DNA of 64,000 nt from an uncultured Flavobacteriaceae bacterium. Its GTDB lineage: Bacteria > Bacteroidota > Bacteroidia > Flavobacteriales > Flavobacteriaceae. Below are positions 27,203 through 34,968 of this stretch, one piece after another. The number at the start of each line of letters is the position of its first letter. Positions within the stretch are counted from its first letter, which is position 1. Below the pieces are notes generated by a model that was not told the DNA's origin, did no database searches, and saw only the letters and a list, made by a program, of their open reading frames with translations. The stretch spans positions 1 through 64,000 of the forward strand of contig CAJJDI010000014.1 in NCBI GenBank assembly GCA_905182835.1, given 5' to 3'. The position numbers were made by a program, and so were the translations under genes.

Positions 27203-27721
27203 ATGTACGCAATTGTAGAGATAGCAGGGCAACAATTTAAAGTTGTTAAAGACCAAAAGTTATTTGTTCATCGCTTGGAAGGTAAAGAAGGTAGTAAAGT
27301 TACATTTGATAACGTTCTTTTACTTGCAAATGATGAAAAAGTATCTGTAGGCGCCCCAGCTATAGACGGAGCTCAAGTAGGAGCCAAAGTCTTAAAACAT
27401 TTTAAGGGTAATAAAGTTATTGTCTTTAAGAAAAAAAGAAGAAAAGGATATAGAGTTAAAAATGGTCATAGACAGGCTTTAACTGAAATTCTAATTGAAA
27501 ACATTTTATCTTCAGGAGCAAAAAAAGGAAAAACTGTTGAAAAATCAACTAAACCCGATTTAAAACCAGTAAAAACTGAAGTTAAATCTAAAAGCATTGA
27601 GAAAGAAGCTGTAGATTTATCTAAATTAACTGTTGCTACTTTAAAGGAGATGGCAAAGGCTAAAGGAGTTAAAGGTATTTCATCAATGAAAAAAGATGAT
27701 TTAATAAAATCATTAAGTTAA
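27203..27721 (+). CDS. rplU: 50S ribosomal protein L21 with C-terminal extension
   Basis: L21 binds 23S rRNA in the large subunit. The first 102 residues are the normal protein (MYAIVEIAGQQFKVVKDQKL, KKKRRKGYRVKNGHRQ). The protein continues to 172 residues through a Lys/Ser-rich linker to DLSKLTVATLKEMAKAKGVKGISSMKKDDLIKSLS. This ending looks like a small helix-extension-helix (SAP/Rho-N-like) module. From memory, L21 in many Bacteroidota has such tails. It is followed by rpmA after 18 bases, the usual pair, under a strong promoter. Confidence 0.96.
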   Translation: MYAIVEIAGQQFKVVKDQKLFVHRLEGKEGSKVTFDNVLLLANDEKVSVGAPAIDGAQVGAKVLKHFKGNKVIVFKKKRRKGYRVKNGHRQALTEILIENILSSGAKKGKTVEKSTKPDLKPVKTEVKSKSIEKEAVDLSKLTVATLKEMAKAKGVKGISSMKKDDLIKSLS

Positions 27722-27739
27722 ACGTAAAAACTATTAATC

Positions 27740-28000
27740 ATGGCACATAAAAAAGGAGTAGGTAGTTCCAAAAATGGTAGAGAATCAGAATCGAAGCGTT
27801 TAGGCGTTAAGATATTTGGTGGTCAAGCTGCCATTGCAGGAAACATTCTTGTTAGACAAAGAGGAACTGTACATAACCCAGGTGAAAATGTTTATGCAGG
27901 TAAAGATCATACTTTACATGCTAGAATAGACGGGGTAGTCAAATTTGATAAAAAGAAAAACAACAAATCATTTGTTTCAATTGTACCATTTGATTCATAA
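27740..28000 (+). CDS. rpmA: 50S ribosomal protein L27
   Basis: L27 reaches the peptidyl-transferase centre with its N-terminal tail. The 86-residue protein begins [24 protein letters not shown], with the conserved GSSKNGR tail and the GGQ-like [18 protein letters not shown] core. No cleavable N-terminal extension of the Firmicutes type is present. It is co-transcribed with rplU and ends at a strong hairpin terminator. Confidence 0.97.
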   Translation: MAHKKGVGSSKNGRESESKRLGVKIFGGQAAIAGNILVRQRGTVHNPGENVYAGKDHTLHARIDGVVKFDKKKNNKSFVSIVPFDS

Positions 28001-28018
28001 TTTTATCTTAATATTTAT

Positions 28019-28053
28019 AAAAAAAGCCTTTCTAATTTAGAAAGGCTTTTTTT
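28019..28053. terminator. Bidirectional intrinsic terminator
   Basis: A 14-base perfect stem (AAAAAGCCTTTCTA at 28021-28034 with its complement at 28038-28051) has a 3-base loop and A/T tracts. It lies between the convergent rpmA and ahcY genes. Confidence 0.88.
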
Positions 28054-28070
28054 ATGGAGTTAACTTTAGA

Positions 28071-29381
28071 TTAATACCTATAGTGTTCTGGTTTGTATGG
28101 TCCAGCTTGGGTAACACCGATATAATCTGCTTGATCTTTACGTAATTCAGTTAGTTCAACACCAATTTTTGCTAAGTGTAAATACGCAACTTTTTCATCT
28201 AAATGTTTTGGCAACATGTACACTTCATTTTTGTACGCTTTTGCATTGTTCCAAAGTTCCATTTGAGCTAAAGTTTGGTTTGTAAATGAATTCGACATTA
28301 CAAAACTTGGATGACCAGTTGCACAGCCTAAATTCACTAAACGTCCTTCTGCTAATAAAATAATATCTTTTCCATTGATATTGTATTTATCTACCTGTGG
28401 TTTAATTTCTATTTTTTCACTAGTAGCATTTAAATAAGGAACATCAATCTCATTATCGAAATGACCAATATTTGCTACAATTACTTTGTCTTTCATTGCT
28501 TCAAAATGTTCTTTTCGTACAATGTCTTTGTTTCCAGTTGTTGTAATAATAATATCAGAATTTGCAACAACAGTCTCTAATTTCTTCACTTCAAAACCAT
28601 CCATTGCAGCTTGCAATGCACAAATAGGATCAATTTCTGTTACAGTTACAATACTTCCTGCTCCAGCAAATGAAGCTGCAGTTCCTTTACCAACATCTCC
28701 ATAACCACAAACCGTTACACGTTTTCCTGCTAACATAATGTCTGTTGCTCTACGAACTGCATCTACTGCAGATTCTTTACAACCATATTTGTTATCAAAT
28801 TTAGATTTTGTTACAGAATCATTAATATTAATTGCTGGCATTGTTAATGTTCCATTTTTAACACGTTCATATAACCTATGAACTCCAGTGGTGGTTTCTT
28901 CTGATAAACCATTAATCCCTGCGGATAATTCAGGGTAACGATCTAAAACCATATTGGTTAAATCCCCTCCATCATCTAAAATCATATTTAATGGTTTTTT
29001 GTCTTCACCAAAAAATAAGGTTTGTTCAATACACCAATCAAATTCCTCTTCGTTCATCCCTTTCCAAGCATAAACAGAGGTTCCAGTTGCAGCGATTGCA
29101 GCAGCAGCTTGATCTTGTGTAGAGAAAATATTACAAGAACTCCAAGTGACTTCTGCACCTAAAGCTTGCAGTGTTTCTATTAAAACTGCAGTTTGAATTG
29201 TCATATGTAAACACCCTGCTATTCTAGCACCTTTTAATGGTTGAGAATCACCATATTCCTCTCTCAAACTCATTAAGCCAGGCATTTCTGACTCAGCCAA
29301 ATCCATTTCTTTTCTCCCCCAGTCAGCAAGTGATAAATCCTTTACTTTGTATGAAGTATATTTAGTATTTTTTGCAATCAT
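28071..29381 (-). CDS. ahcY: Adenosylhomocysteinase (S-adenosyl-L-homocysteine hydrolase)
   Basis: This NAD-dependent enzyme splits S-adenosylhomocysteine into adenosine and homocysteine, recycling the methylation by-product. It has 436 residues from the ATG at 29381 ([25 protein letters not shown]). The 35-codon extension to 29486 runs over the divergent gene and is rejected. The NAD-binding GxGxxG is [13 protein letters not shown], substrate residues lie in [11 protein letters not shown] and [13 protein letters not shown], and the C-terminus KPEHYRY is the conserved cap reaching the partner subunit. Arginine codon use differs from neighbours: about 7 of 13 are CGN, whereas AGA dominates nearby genes. 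Confidence 0.96.
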   Translation of the reverse strand: MIAKNTKYTSYKVKDLSLADWGRKEMDLAESEMPGLMSLREEYGDSQPLKGARIAGCLHMTIQTAVLIETLQALGAEVTWSSCNIFSTQDQAAAAIAATGTSVYAWKGMNEEEFDWCIEQTLFFGEDKKPLNMILDDGGDLTNMVLDRYPELSAGINGLSEETTTGVHRLYERVKNGTLTMPAININDSVTKSKFDNKYGCKESAVDAVRRATDIMLAGKRVTVCGYGDVGKGTAASFAGAGSIVTVTEIDPICALQAAMDGFEVKKLETVVANSDIIITTTGNKDIVRKEHFEAMKDKVIVANIGHFDNEIDVPYLNATSEKIEIKPQVDKYNINGKDIILLAEGRLVNLGCATGHPSFVMSNSFTNQTLAQMELWNNAKAYKNEVYMLPKHLDEKVAYLHLAKIGVELTELRKDQADYIGVTQAGPYKPEHYRY

Positions 29382-29446
29382 AATTGTATATTTGGTATGT
29401 TTCTTATATAAGACTGCAAATTTACATAATATGTTTATATAATTAT

Positions 29447-30079
29447 ATGCCAATTTATAAAAGTTATAGCCCGAACTCCTCAACAATCATAAAAGTGTGG
29501 AAAATTAAGGAAAGTTATAATGAACTAATCTCTTCAATATCATTAAGTAAATTAACTCTGGAGAAATTAAAAAACACAAATAGTGAAAGTAAACGATGTG
29601 AAATATTAAGTGTAAGACATTTAATAATTGCATTAGGATACTCAGACAATGACCTTTATTATAATAAGTTAGGTAAGCCTATTTTAAAAGGAATTAAAAA
29701 TATTTCAATTACACATTCAAAATTATTTTCTGCAGTTATAATTAGTGATTTTAAAGTATCTATAGATGTTGAAAATATAAGAGATAAAATTATAAATATT
29801 TCAGAAAAGTTTATTGATTATGAATATTCATATTTAGCTGATCTTAATTTTGAAAAAGAAAGACTCACCTTCATATGGTCTATTAAAGAATGTATTTATA
29901 AAATATCTGAACAAAAATTACCCTATATATTTAAAGAAAAATGTATAGTATTGCCTTTTTCAAAGAATGATGATTCAGTTGTTTCATGGTTAAATTTTAA
30001 AGGCTTAATAACCTGCTTTAACTCTTATCTCTATAGTTTTGAAGGTTATAAACTAGTTTATTTAATTAACGAAAACTAA
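29447..30079 (+). CDS. 4'-phosphopantetheinyl transferase family protein
   Basis: This enzyme would transfer phosphopantetheine from CoA to a carrier protein. The 210-residue protein shows the family motifs in diverged form: [14 protein letters not shown] (Mg-binding Asp/Glu) and [12 protein letters not shown] (the WxxKEA helix). I chose the ATG at 29447 ([10 protein letters not shown]) because the longer frame to 29384 overlaps the divergent ahcY promoter region and adds an odd aromatic leader. The two-domain Sfp-like length suggests activity on polyketide/lipid or lysine-type carriers, which cannot be distinguished here. Its stop overlaps the pnuC start by 1 base (TAATG). Confidence 0.85.
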   Translation: MPIYKSYSPNSSTIIKVWKIKESYNELISSISLSKLTLEKLKNTNSESKRCEILSVRHLIIALGYSDNDLYYNKLGKPILKGIKNISITHSKLFSAVIISDFKVSIDVENIRDKIINISEKFIDYEYSYLADLNFEKERLTFIWSIKECIYKISEQKLPYIFKEKCIVLPFSKNDDSVVSWLNFKGLITCFNSYLYSFEGYKLVYLINEN

Positions 30080-30696
30080 TGGATTTTATAATTGACTTTT
30101 TTATAGAAGCTTACTCTAACACATCATTTACCATGATGCTTTTGGAGTTAATTGCATTTGTATTTGGTATTGTCAGTGTTATTTACGCCAAAAAAGAAAA
30201 TATTTTAGTATACCCAACTGGAATTATTTGTACAGTTATCACCATGTATATTCTTCTAGAAGCTGAGTATTTTGGTGATATGATGATGAATCTATATTAC
30301 TCTTCAATGAGTGTTTATGGTTGGTGGAACTGGTCGAGAATTAAGAATGATAGCTCTAAAATTGAAATTACTTATACTAATTATAGAGAAAGGGTTACGG
30401 CTATTATATTGTTTTTTGTTACAATGATTATTACATATACTGTCTATCTAGTAAATATCCCCACTATTGAATGGATAAATTATATAGATATTTTAACTTC
30501 AGGGATATTTTTTGTTGCTATGTGGTTTATGGCTAATAAGAAAATAGAAAGTTGGATTTTTTGGATAATTGGTGATGTAATTACAATACCTTTATATTCT
30601 TACAGAGGTTTAGGAATGTTATCAATGCAATATTTAATTTTTACAATTTTAGCAATTCAAGCATATAATCAATGGAAAAAGAGCTTAGTCAAGTAA
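30079..30696 (+). CDS. pnuC: PnuC-family vitamin transporter (nicotinamide riboside or thiamine type)
   Basis: This is a 205-residue facilitator with about seven membrane segments. FGIVSVIYAKKENILVYPTGIICTVI and the aromatic motif YYSSMSVYGWWNW are diagnostic of PnuC. YIDILTSGIFFVAMWFMANKKIESWIFWIIGDVITIPLYSYRG matches the second half. PnuC members carry nicotinamide riboside; relatives named PnuT carry thiamine and in Bacteroidota lie in TPP-riboswitch loci with a TonB receptor. The next gene is a kinase, and then a TPP riboswitch precedes a TonB receptor. Thiamine is therefore a real alternative. The substrate is unresolved. Confidence 0.88.
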   Translation: MDFIIDFFIEAYSNTSFTMMLLELIAFVFGIVSVIYAKKENILVYPTGIICTVITMYILLEAEYFGDMMMNLYYSSMSVYGWWNWSRIKNDSSKIEITYTNYRERVTAIILFFVTMIITYTVYLVNIPTIEWINYIDILTSGIFFVAMWFMANKKIESWIFWIIGDVITIPLYSYRGLGMLSMQYLIFTILAIQAYNQWKKSLVK

Positions 30697-31244
30697 AATC
30701 AAACTGTGTTAAAATAGTTCTATTTGGGCCAGAATCAACTGGAAAAACCACTCTTTCTAGACAACTAGCTAGATATTATAACTCTGTATGGGTGAGAGAG
30801 TACGCTAGACAGTATCTGCAGAATAAATGGAATAATGAAAGGAAAACTTGTGAACCAACAGATTTAATCCCAATTGCTATTGGGCAAATTAGTCTTGAAA
30901 ATGAATTAGCTTCAAAAGCTAATAATGTCTTGATATGTGATACAGATTTACTAGAGACTAAAGTATATTCAGAAGCGTATTATATAGGAAGTTGCGACCC
31001 AACATTAAAAAAATATGCTATTGAAAACTCTTATGACCTTTATTTTCTTACCTATATAGATATTCCATGGGAAGCAGATGATTTAAGAGATAAACCAAAG
31101 GAAAGACTTGCTATGTTTAATGCTTTTGAATCTGAGTTAAAAAAGTACAATAAGCCTTACGTTATCTTAACAGGCAGTAAAGAGAAAAGACTAAAAGAGG
31201 CAATAAATCATATTGATAAACTAATATTAAATAACACTAAATAA
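30672..31244 (+). CDS. NadR/Ttd14-like AAA-family kinase
   Basis: This is a 190-residue P-loop kinase resembling the C-terminal ribosylnicotinamide kinase domain of NadR. The Walker A motif is GPESTGKTTLSRQLA, followed by VWVREYARQYLQNKW and ICDTDLLETKVYSE (Walker B-like), the pattern of NadR. No nucleotidyltransferase or HTH domain is attached. It overlaps pnuC by 25 bases, and the ATG at 30672 is the only usable start before the P-loop, so import and phosphorylation are tightly coupled. The kinase traps the imported vitamin: nicotinamide riboside by homology, or thiamine by context. Confidence 0.85.
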   Translation: MEKELSQVKSNCVKIVLFGPESTGKTTLSRQLARYYNSVWVREYARQYLQNKWNNERKTCEPTDLIPIAIGQISLENELASKANNVLICDTDLLETKVYSEAYYIGSCDPTLKKYAIENSYDLYFLTYIDIPWEADDLRDKPKERLAMFNAFESELKKYNKPYVILTGSKEKRLKEAINHIDKLILNNTK

Positions 31245-31270
31245 TCTTTTAATTATTAAATATTAGTTTA

Positions 31271-31278
31271 TACATTTG
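31271..31278 (+). promoter_or_regulatory. -7 box of the TPP-riboswitch transcript
   Basis: TACATTTG at 31271-31278 matches TAnnTTTG and would start transcription at about 31285, exactly where the riboswitch begins. No clear -33 TTG is seen. This gives the TonB receptor its own promoter, separate from the pnuC-kinase unit. Confidence 0.5.
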
Positions 31279-31284
31279 TAATGT

Positions 31285-31358
31285 CTCAAAAGGGGTGCTT
31301 TTAAGCTGAGATTATACCCATTGAACCTAGAACAGATAATGCTGTTTAGGAATTTGTA
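31285..31358 (+). promoter_or_regulatory. TPP (THI-element) riboswitch
   Basis: The conserved aptamer pieces occur in order: AGGGGTGC (31291-31298), GCTGAGA (31305-31311), TACCCATTGAACCT (31315-31328) and ACAGATAATGCTG (31332-31344), with CAAA/TTTG able to close P1. This is a thiamine-pyrophosphate sensor upstream of the TonB receptor. AAAAGGGGT (31288-31296) is exactly complementary to ACCCCTTTT (31391-31399), 22 bases before the start codon, giving a candidate alternative fold. Confidence 0.9.
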
Positions 31359-31403
31359 ACTAACCATTAATTATTTAAAAAAAATAATTGACCCCTTTTT
31401 ATT

Positions 31404-31419
31404 TGATAATAACTTATCA
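31404..31419 (+). promoter_or_regulatory. Hairpin directly before the TonB receptor start codon
   Basis: TGATAA (31404-31409) and TTATCA (31414-31419) form a perfect 6-base stem with loop TAAC, ending one base before the ATG at 31421. With the upstream ACCCCTTTT segment it is a likely part of the riboswitch expression platform, controlling access to the translation start. Confidence 0.45.
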
Positions 31420-31420
31420 T

Positions 31421-33553
31421 ATGAAAAACCTTTTATTATTCTTATCAATTTTTGTAAACTCATCAATTTTTTCTCAAGAACCAAATTCTACTATAGATCT
31501 TCCAGCTGAAGTACAAAATTTAGAAGAAATTCTTGTTTCCTCTATAAGAGTCGATAAAAATGCACCAATTGCTTTTAGTAATGTTACTAAAGATGATTTA
31601 GCTAAAAATAATTTAGGACAGGACTTACCTATTTTATTAAATTCTTTAACCTCGGTAGTTACAACTTCAGATGCTGGAGCTGGAGTAGGATATACCGGGA
31701 TTAGAATTAGAGGCGTAAATGCACAATCAACAAATATAACTATTAATGGAATTCCATATAATGATGCAGAATCTTTAGGCACCTTTTGGGTGGACTTACC
31801 TGACTTTGCTTCGTCTGTTGAAAACCTTCAAGTACAGAGGGGAGTAGGAACCTCTACGAACGGGTCTAGTGCCTTTGGAGCTAGCATTAATATATTGACT
31901 GATCTAATTTCTGAAAAATCATATTTTGAAACCTCTAATTCTGTAGGTAGTTACAACACTATAAAAAATACTTTTAAATTTAGTACAGGGATGCTTAATG
32001 ATTATTTTGAATTTTCTGGAAGACTTTCTAAAATTGATTCCGATGGGTATATTGATAGGGCAAACTCAGATTTAAAATCATACTTTCTACAAGGGACTTA
32101 TAAAAAAAACACTACAATGATTAAAGCATTGAGTTTTGGCGGTCATGAAATAACTTATCAGGCATGGAACGGAATTGATGGAGCTACTTTAGAAAGTGAC
32201 AGAACATACAACCCTTCAGGCATGTATATAGACCAATCCGGAAATGTTCAATTTTATAACAATGAGGTTGATAATTATAAACAAGATCATTACCAACTTC
32301 ATTGGAGTGAAATTTTGAATTCTAGTTTTACATCTAATTTTTCTTTTAACTTAACTAATGGTCTTGGCTACTATGAGCAATATAAAGAAAATGACAATCA
32401 AGACTATATAACTAGAAAATGGTTAGATAATCAATTTATAGTAGCTAACTACTCTTTGAATTATCAAAGCGAAAAAACTAGTATTAACTTTGGGTCTTCT
32501 TACAGTGAGTATGATGGAGATCATTTTGGAAAAGTAATATGGGCTCAAAACTCTTCAAATACTGAAGTAGGAGATAGATTTTATGATGGAAATGGTATTA
32601 AAAAAGATTTCAGTAATTACTTAAAAACTACTTACCAGATAAATTCAAATATTTCATTATATGGAGATATTCAAATAAGAAATGTTAAATATGACACATC
32701 TGGTAGTACATCAGATATTTTAGATTTTTCACTAAATAAAAGTTATAGTTTCTTTAACCCAAAAGCTGGATTAAATTACGCATTTAATAGTGATAATAAT
32801 TTATACTTCTCTTTTGCTAGAGCAAATAGAGAGCCAACTAGAAGTGATTTTGAAAATAATGCAGATATTCAACCAGAAAAATTAAATGATTTAGAGCTAG
32901 GTTGGAATTTTTCAAAAAATAATTTTCTTATATCTACCAATTTTTATTATATGCAATATGAAAATCAATTAGTACTTACGGGTTCAATTGATGACGTAGG
33001 AAATCCAGTTAGACAAAATAGTGGAGAGAGCCATAGAATGGGATTAGAAATAGAATCTAGCTTTACAATTTCAAATAAGTTTAGCTTAAGTGCAAACTCA
33101 AGTTTTAGTCAAAATAAAAACAAAAACTTTGTAACATCCTTAAATGGTGAGTTAATAAACTTAGGTAGAACTAATATATCTTTTTCACCAAACCTAATTT
33201 CATCCATAAATTTACTGTATTCTGCAAATAAAAATCTTGATCTTTCACTTTTAGTTAAGCATGTTGGAGATCAATATATGAGTAATACAGATTCTGATTT
33301 TTCAAAATTAGATGCCTACTCAACCCTAGATTTTAATCTTAACTATAATTTTAAAAATCCACTTTTCTTCAATGAAATAGTTTTAACAGCGGTAGTTAAT
33401 AATGTTTTAGGGATTAAATATGTTTCAAACGGGTATTATTATACGTATGATGACACTTGGAGTAACCCTAATAGCATTACTACTATTGAAGGGGCAGGTT
33501 ATTACCCTCAAGCAACAACAAATTATTTAATAGGGTTGAAATTCAAATTATAG
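31421..33553 (+). CDS. TonB-dependent outer-membrane receptor, TPP-riboswitch controlled
   Basis: This is a 710-residue outer-membrane active transporter. The ATG at 31421 begins a signal peptide (MKNLLLFLSIFVNSSIFSQ); the longer TTG frame from 31388 is rejected. The plug domain is seen at residues of about 25-150 (LEEILVSSIRVDKNAPIAFSNVTKDDLAK as TonB-box/plug start, IRIRGVNAQSTNITINGIPYNDAES, VQRGVGTSTNGSSAFGASINI). The barrel follows, ending LIGLKFKL. No N-terminal carboxypeptidase-regulatory-like domain is present, unlike SusC. The TPP riboswitch upstream points to uptake of thiamine or a precursor. The last 6 bases overlap a convergent lipoprotein gene. Confidence 0.92.
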   Translation: MKNLLLFLSIFVNSSIFSQEPNSTIDLPAEVQNLEEILVSSIRVDKNAPIAFSNVTKDDLAKNNLGQDLPILLNSLTSVVTTSDAGAGVGYTGIRIRGVNAQSTNITINGIPYNDAESLGTFWVDLPDFASSVENLQVQRGVGTSTNGSSAFGASINILTDLISEKSYFETSNSVGSYNTIKNTFKFSTGMLNDYFEFSGRLSKIDSDGYIDRANSDLKSYFLQGTYKKNTTMIKALSFGGHEITYQAWNGIDGATLESDRTYNPSGMYIDQSGNVQFYNNEVDNYKQDHYQLHWSEILNSSFTSNFSFNLTNGLGYYEQYKENDNQDYITRKWLDNQFIVANYSLNYQSEKTSINFGSSYSEYDGDHFGKVIWAQNSSNTEVGDRFYDGNGIKKDFSNYLKTTYQINSNISLYGDIQIRNVKYDTSGSTSDILDFSLNKSYSFFNPKAGLNYAFNSDNNLYFSFARANREPTRSDFENNADIQPEKLNDLELGWNFSKNNFLISTNFYYMQYENQLVLTGSIDDVGNPVRQNSGESHRMGLEIESSFTISNKFSLSANSSFSQNKNKNFVTSLNGELINLGRTNISFSPNLISSINLLYSANKNLDLSLLVKHVGDQYMSNTDSDFSKLDAYSTLDFNLNYNFKNPLFFNEIVLTAVVNNVLGIKYVSNGYYYTYDDTWSNPNSITTIEGAGYYPQATTNYLIGLKFKL

Positions 33554-33973
33554 ATTTGAAATAAAAAGATTATTGCCATTTATTTCAACTCTATAGGCCT
33601 TTAATCCACACTCTAGAGTTATACCTAAAGATTGCCCTGTAATAAGACTGTATGAGTTTTCATCTGAGCAACTACACTTGCTCTCTAGTCCATTAATTGT
33701 CATTGTTGAGCAGGTGCTGTTTATGTGATTTGGGTCACTAGCATCCCAAGCCAGATAGCCAGTCCCTGAATTAGTGACTATTACACCTCCATTACCTATG
33801 TTAGGGATATGTACAGAGTTGCTAATGAAATTTAATTGATTGTATTGTGGTAGATTTAGATTTACTTCATAATTAACTCCAATATTAGCCAAATATGTGC
33901 ATTGAGATAAAACTTCATCTTTTTCACATGAAAATATTAAAGAGATTAATAATGATATAATTATTTTCTTCAT
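33548..33973 (-). CDS. Small lipoprotein with degenerate Rieske-like fold
   Basis: This is a 141-residue envelope lipoprotein with a lipobox (ISLIFSC, Cys near residue 16). The region YLAWDASDPNHINSTCSTMTINGLESKCSCSDENSYSLITGQ follows the layout of a Rieske 2Fe-2S domain. Where true Rieske proteins have CxH and CxxH, this protein has CSTM and CSCSDE, so both histidine ligands are missing and a Rieske cluster is unlikely. The C-terminus YRVEINGNNLFISN matches the last strand. The fold call is an inference. It is convergent with the TonB receptor and overlaps its end. Confidence 0.7.
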   Translation of the reverse strand: MKKIIISLLISLIFSCEKDEVLSQCTYLANIGVNYEVNLNLPQYNQLNFISNSVHIPNIGNGGVIVTNSGTGYLAWDASDPNHINSTCSTMTINGLESKCSCSDENSYSLITGQSLGITLECGLKAYRVEINGNNLFISNL

Positions 33974-34017
33974 TTTGTGAAATTACAACAAAAACATTTT
34001 TCATTTAAATATTTTGT

Positions 34018-34025
34018 ATATTTGA
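34018..34025 (+). promoter_or_regulatory. -7 box for greA
   Basis: TATATTTG at 34018-34025 matches the Bacteroidota -7 consensus. No convincing -33 TTG is found at the right distance. The expected start of transcription, about 34031, coincides with the base of the hairpin described next. Confidence 0.5.
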
Positions 34026-34031
34026 TTTGTA

Positions 34032-34049
34032 TCTCGTGTGAACGAGATT
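34032..34049 (+). promoter_or_regulatory. 5'-terminal stem-loop in greA leader
   Basis: ATCTCGT (34032-34038) and ACGAGAT (34043-34049) form a perfect 7-base stem capped by GTGA, a GNRA-type tetraloop, followed by a short T run. It would lie at the extreme 5' end of the greA mRNA, where it could protect the message or act as an attenuator. Confidence 0.55.
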
Positions 34050-34087
34050 TTTGTATTTATATAACATGTTTTAATTAATTATAAAGT

Positions 34088-34561
34088 ATGAGTAGTATTT
34101 CATATTATACTGAAGAAGGTTTAAAGAAACTTAGAGATGAGCTAAGTCAATTAAAAGATATTGAACGACCAAATGCTTCAAATGCTATTGCAGAAGCAAG
34201 AGATAAAGGCGATTTAAGTGAGAATGCTGAATATGATGCTGCAAAAGAAGCTCAAGGAATGCTAGAAATGAAGATATCTAAACTTGAAGAAACATTATCT
34301 GGAGCTAGAGTAATTGACGAATCTCAATTAGACAACTCTAAAGTTTTAGTTTTATCAAAAGTTAAGATTAAGAATAAAGCTAATGGAGCGGAAATGGGTT
34401 ATACTTTAGTTGCTGATGGTGAAGCAGATTTGTCTTCGGGTAAATTATCTGTGAACTCCCCTATAGGTAAAGGTTTATTAGGGAAATCTCTAGGAGATGA
34501 AGCTGAAATTAAAGTTCCTAATGGGATAATTAAATTTATTATAACTGAAATATCAAGATAG
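34088..34561 (+). CDS. greA: Transcription elongation factor GreA
   Basis: GreA rescues stalled RNA polymerase by stimulating transcript cleavage. The 157-residue protein has the N-terminal coiled coil with YYTEEGLKKLRDELSQLKDIERP. The acidic tip DKGDLSENAEYDAAKE carries the catalytic Asp/Glu pair. The C-terminal FKBP-like domain ends in IKVPNGIIKFIITEI. The length is normal. Its stop overlaps the GTG start of the HIT gene by 1 base (TAGTG), so both are translated from one mRNA. The leader carries a stem-loop. Confidence 0.96.
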   Translation: MSSISYYTEEGLKKLRDELSQLKDIERPNASNAIAEARDKGDLSENAEYDAAKEAQGMLEMKISKLEETLSGARVIDESQLDNSKVLVLSKVKIKNKANGAEMGYTLVADGEADLSSGKLSVNSPIGKGLLGKSLGDEAEIKVPNGIIKFIITEISR

Positions 34562-34968
34562 TGAAATCTATTTTCTCAAAAATAATTTCTCAAGAAATTC
34601 CTTGCTATAAAATAGCGGAAAACAAAGATTTTATAGCTTTTTTAGATATTAACCCAAACTCTTTAGGTCACACCCTTTGTGTGCCGAAAGTTGAAGTGAA
34701 CGACTTCTTAGATCTAGATGAAGAAATCTACAATAGTCTAATGTCATTTTCCAGAAAAGTAGCTCTAGCAATTAAACAAGTAGTTCCTTGTGAAAAAATA
34801 GGTTTGTCATTGATTGGCCTGGAAGTTCCACATGTACATGTACATTTAATACCTATATCAACCATGGAAGATATGCGGTTTGTTAAAAAAGTAACATTTA
34901 ATCATGAATATTTTGAATCATTGGCTAAAAAAATAAATACTATTTACGCCTTGTCAAATTCAATTTGA
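34561..34968 (+). CDS. HIT-family nucleotide hydrolase
   Basis: This is a 135-residue histidine-triad protein (HINT/Fhit superfamily). The N-terminal IFSKIISQEIPCYKIAENKDFIAFLDINPNSLGHTL and the triad HVHVHLIPI are diagnostic; the middle His of the triad is the nucleophile that attacks the alpha-phosphate of AMP conjugates. The GTG start overlaps the greA stop. No in-frame Met occurs until the middle of the protein, so GTG decides the start. The 3' end overlaps the convergent histidine kinase gene by 25 bases. The physiological substrate is unknown. Confidence 0.93.
   Translation: MKSIFSKIISQEIPCYKIAENKDFIAFLDINPNSLGHTLCVPKVEVNDFLDLDEEIYNSLMSFSRKVALAIKQVVPCEKIGLSLIGLEVPHVHVHLIPISTMEDMRFVKKVTFNHEYFESLAKKINTIYALSNSI

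Noticed and set aside
29382-29486. 35-codon upstream extension of ahcY
   Set aside because: It would run through the divergent gene's start region, and the family N-terminus begins at the Met at 29381.
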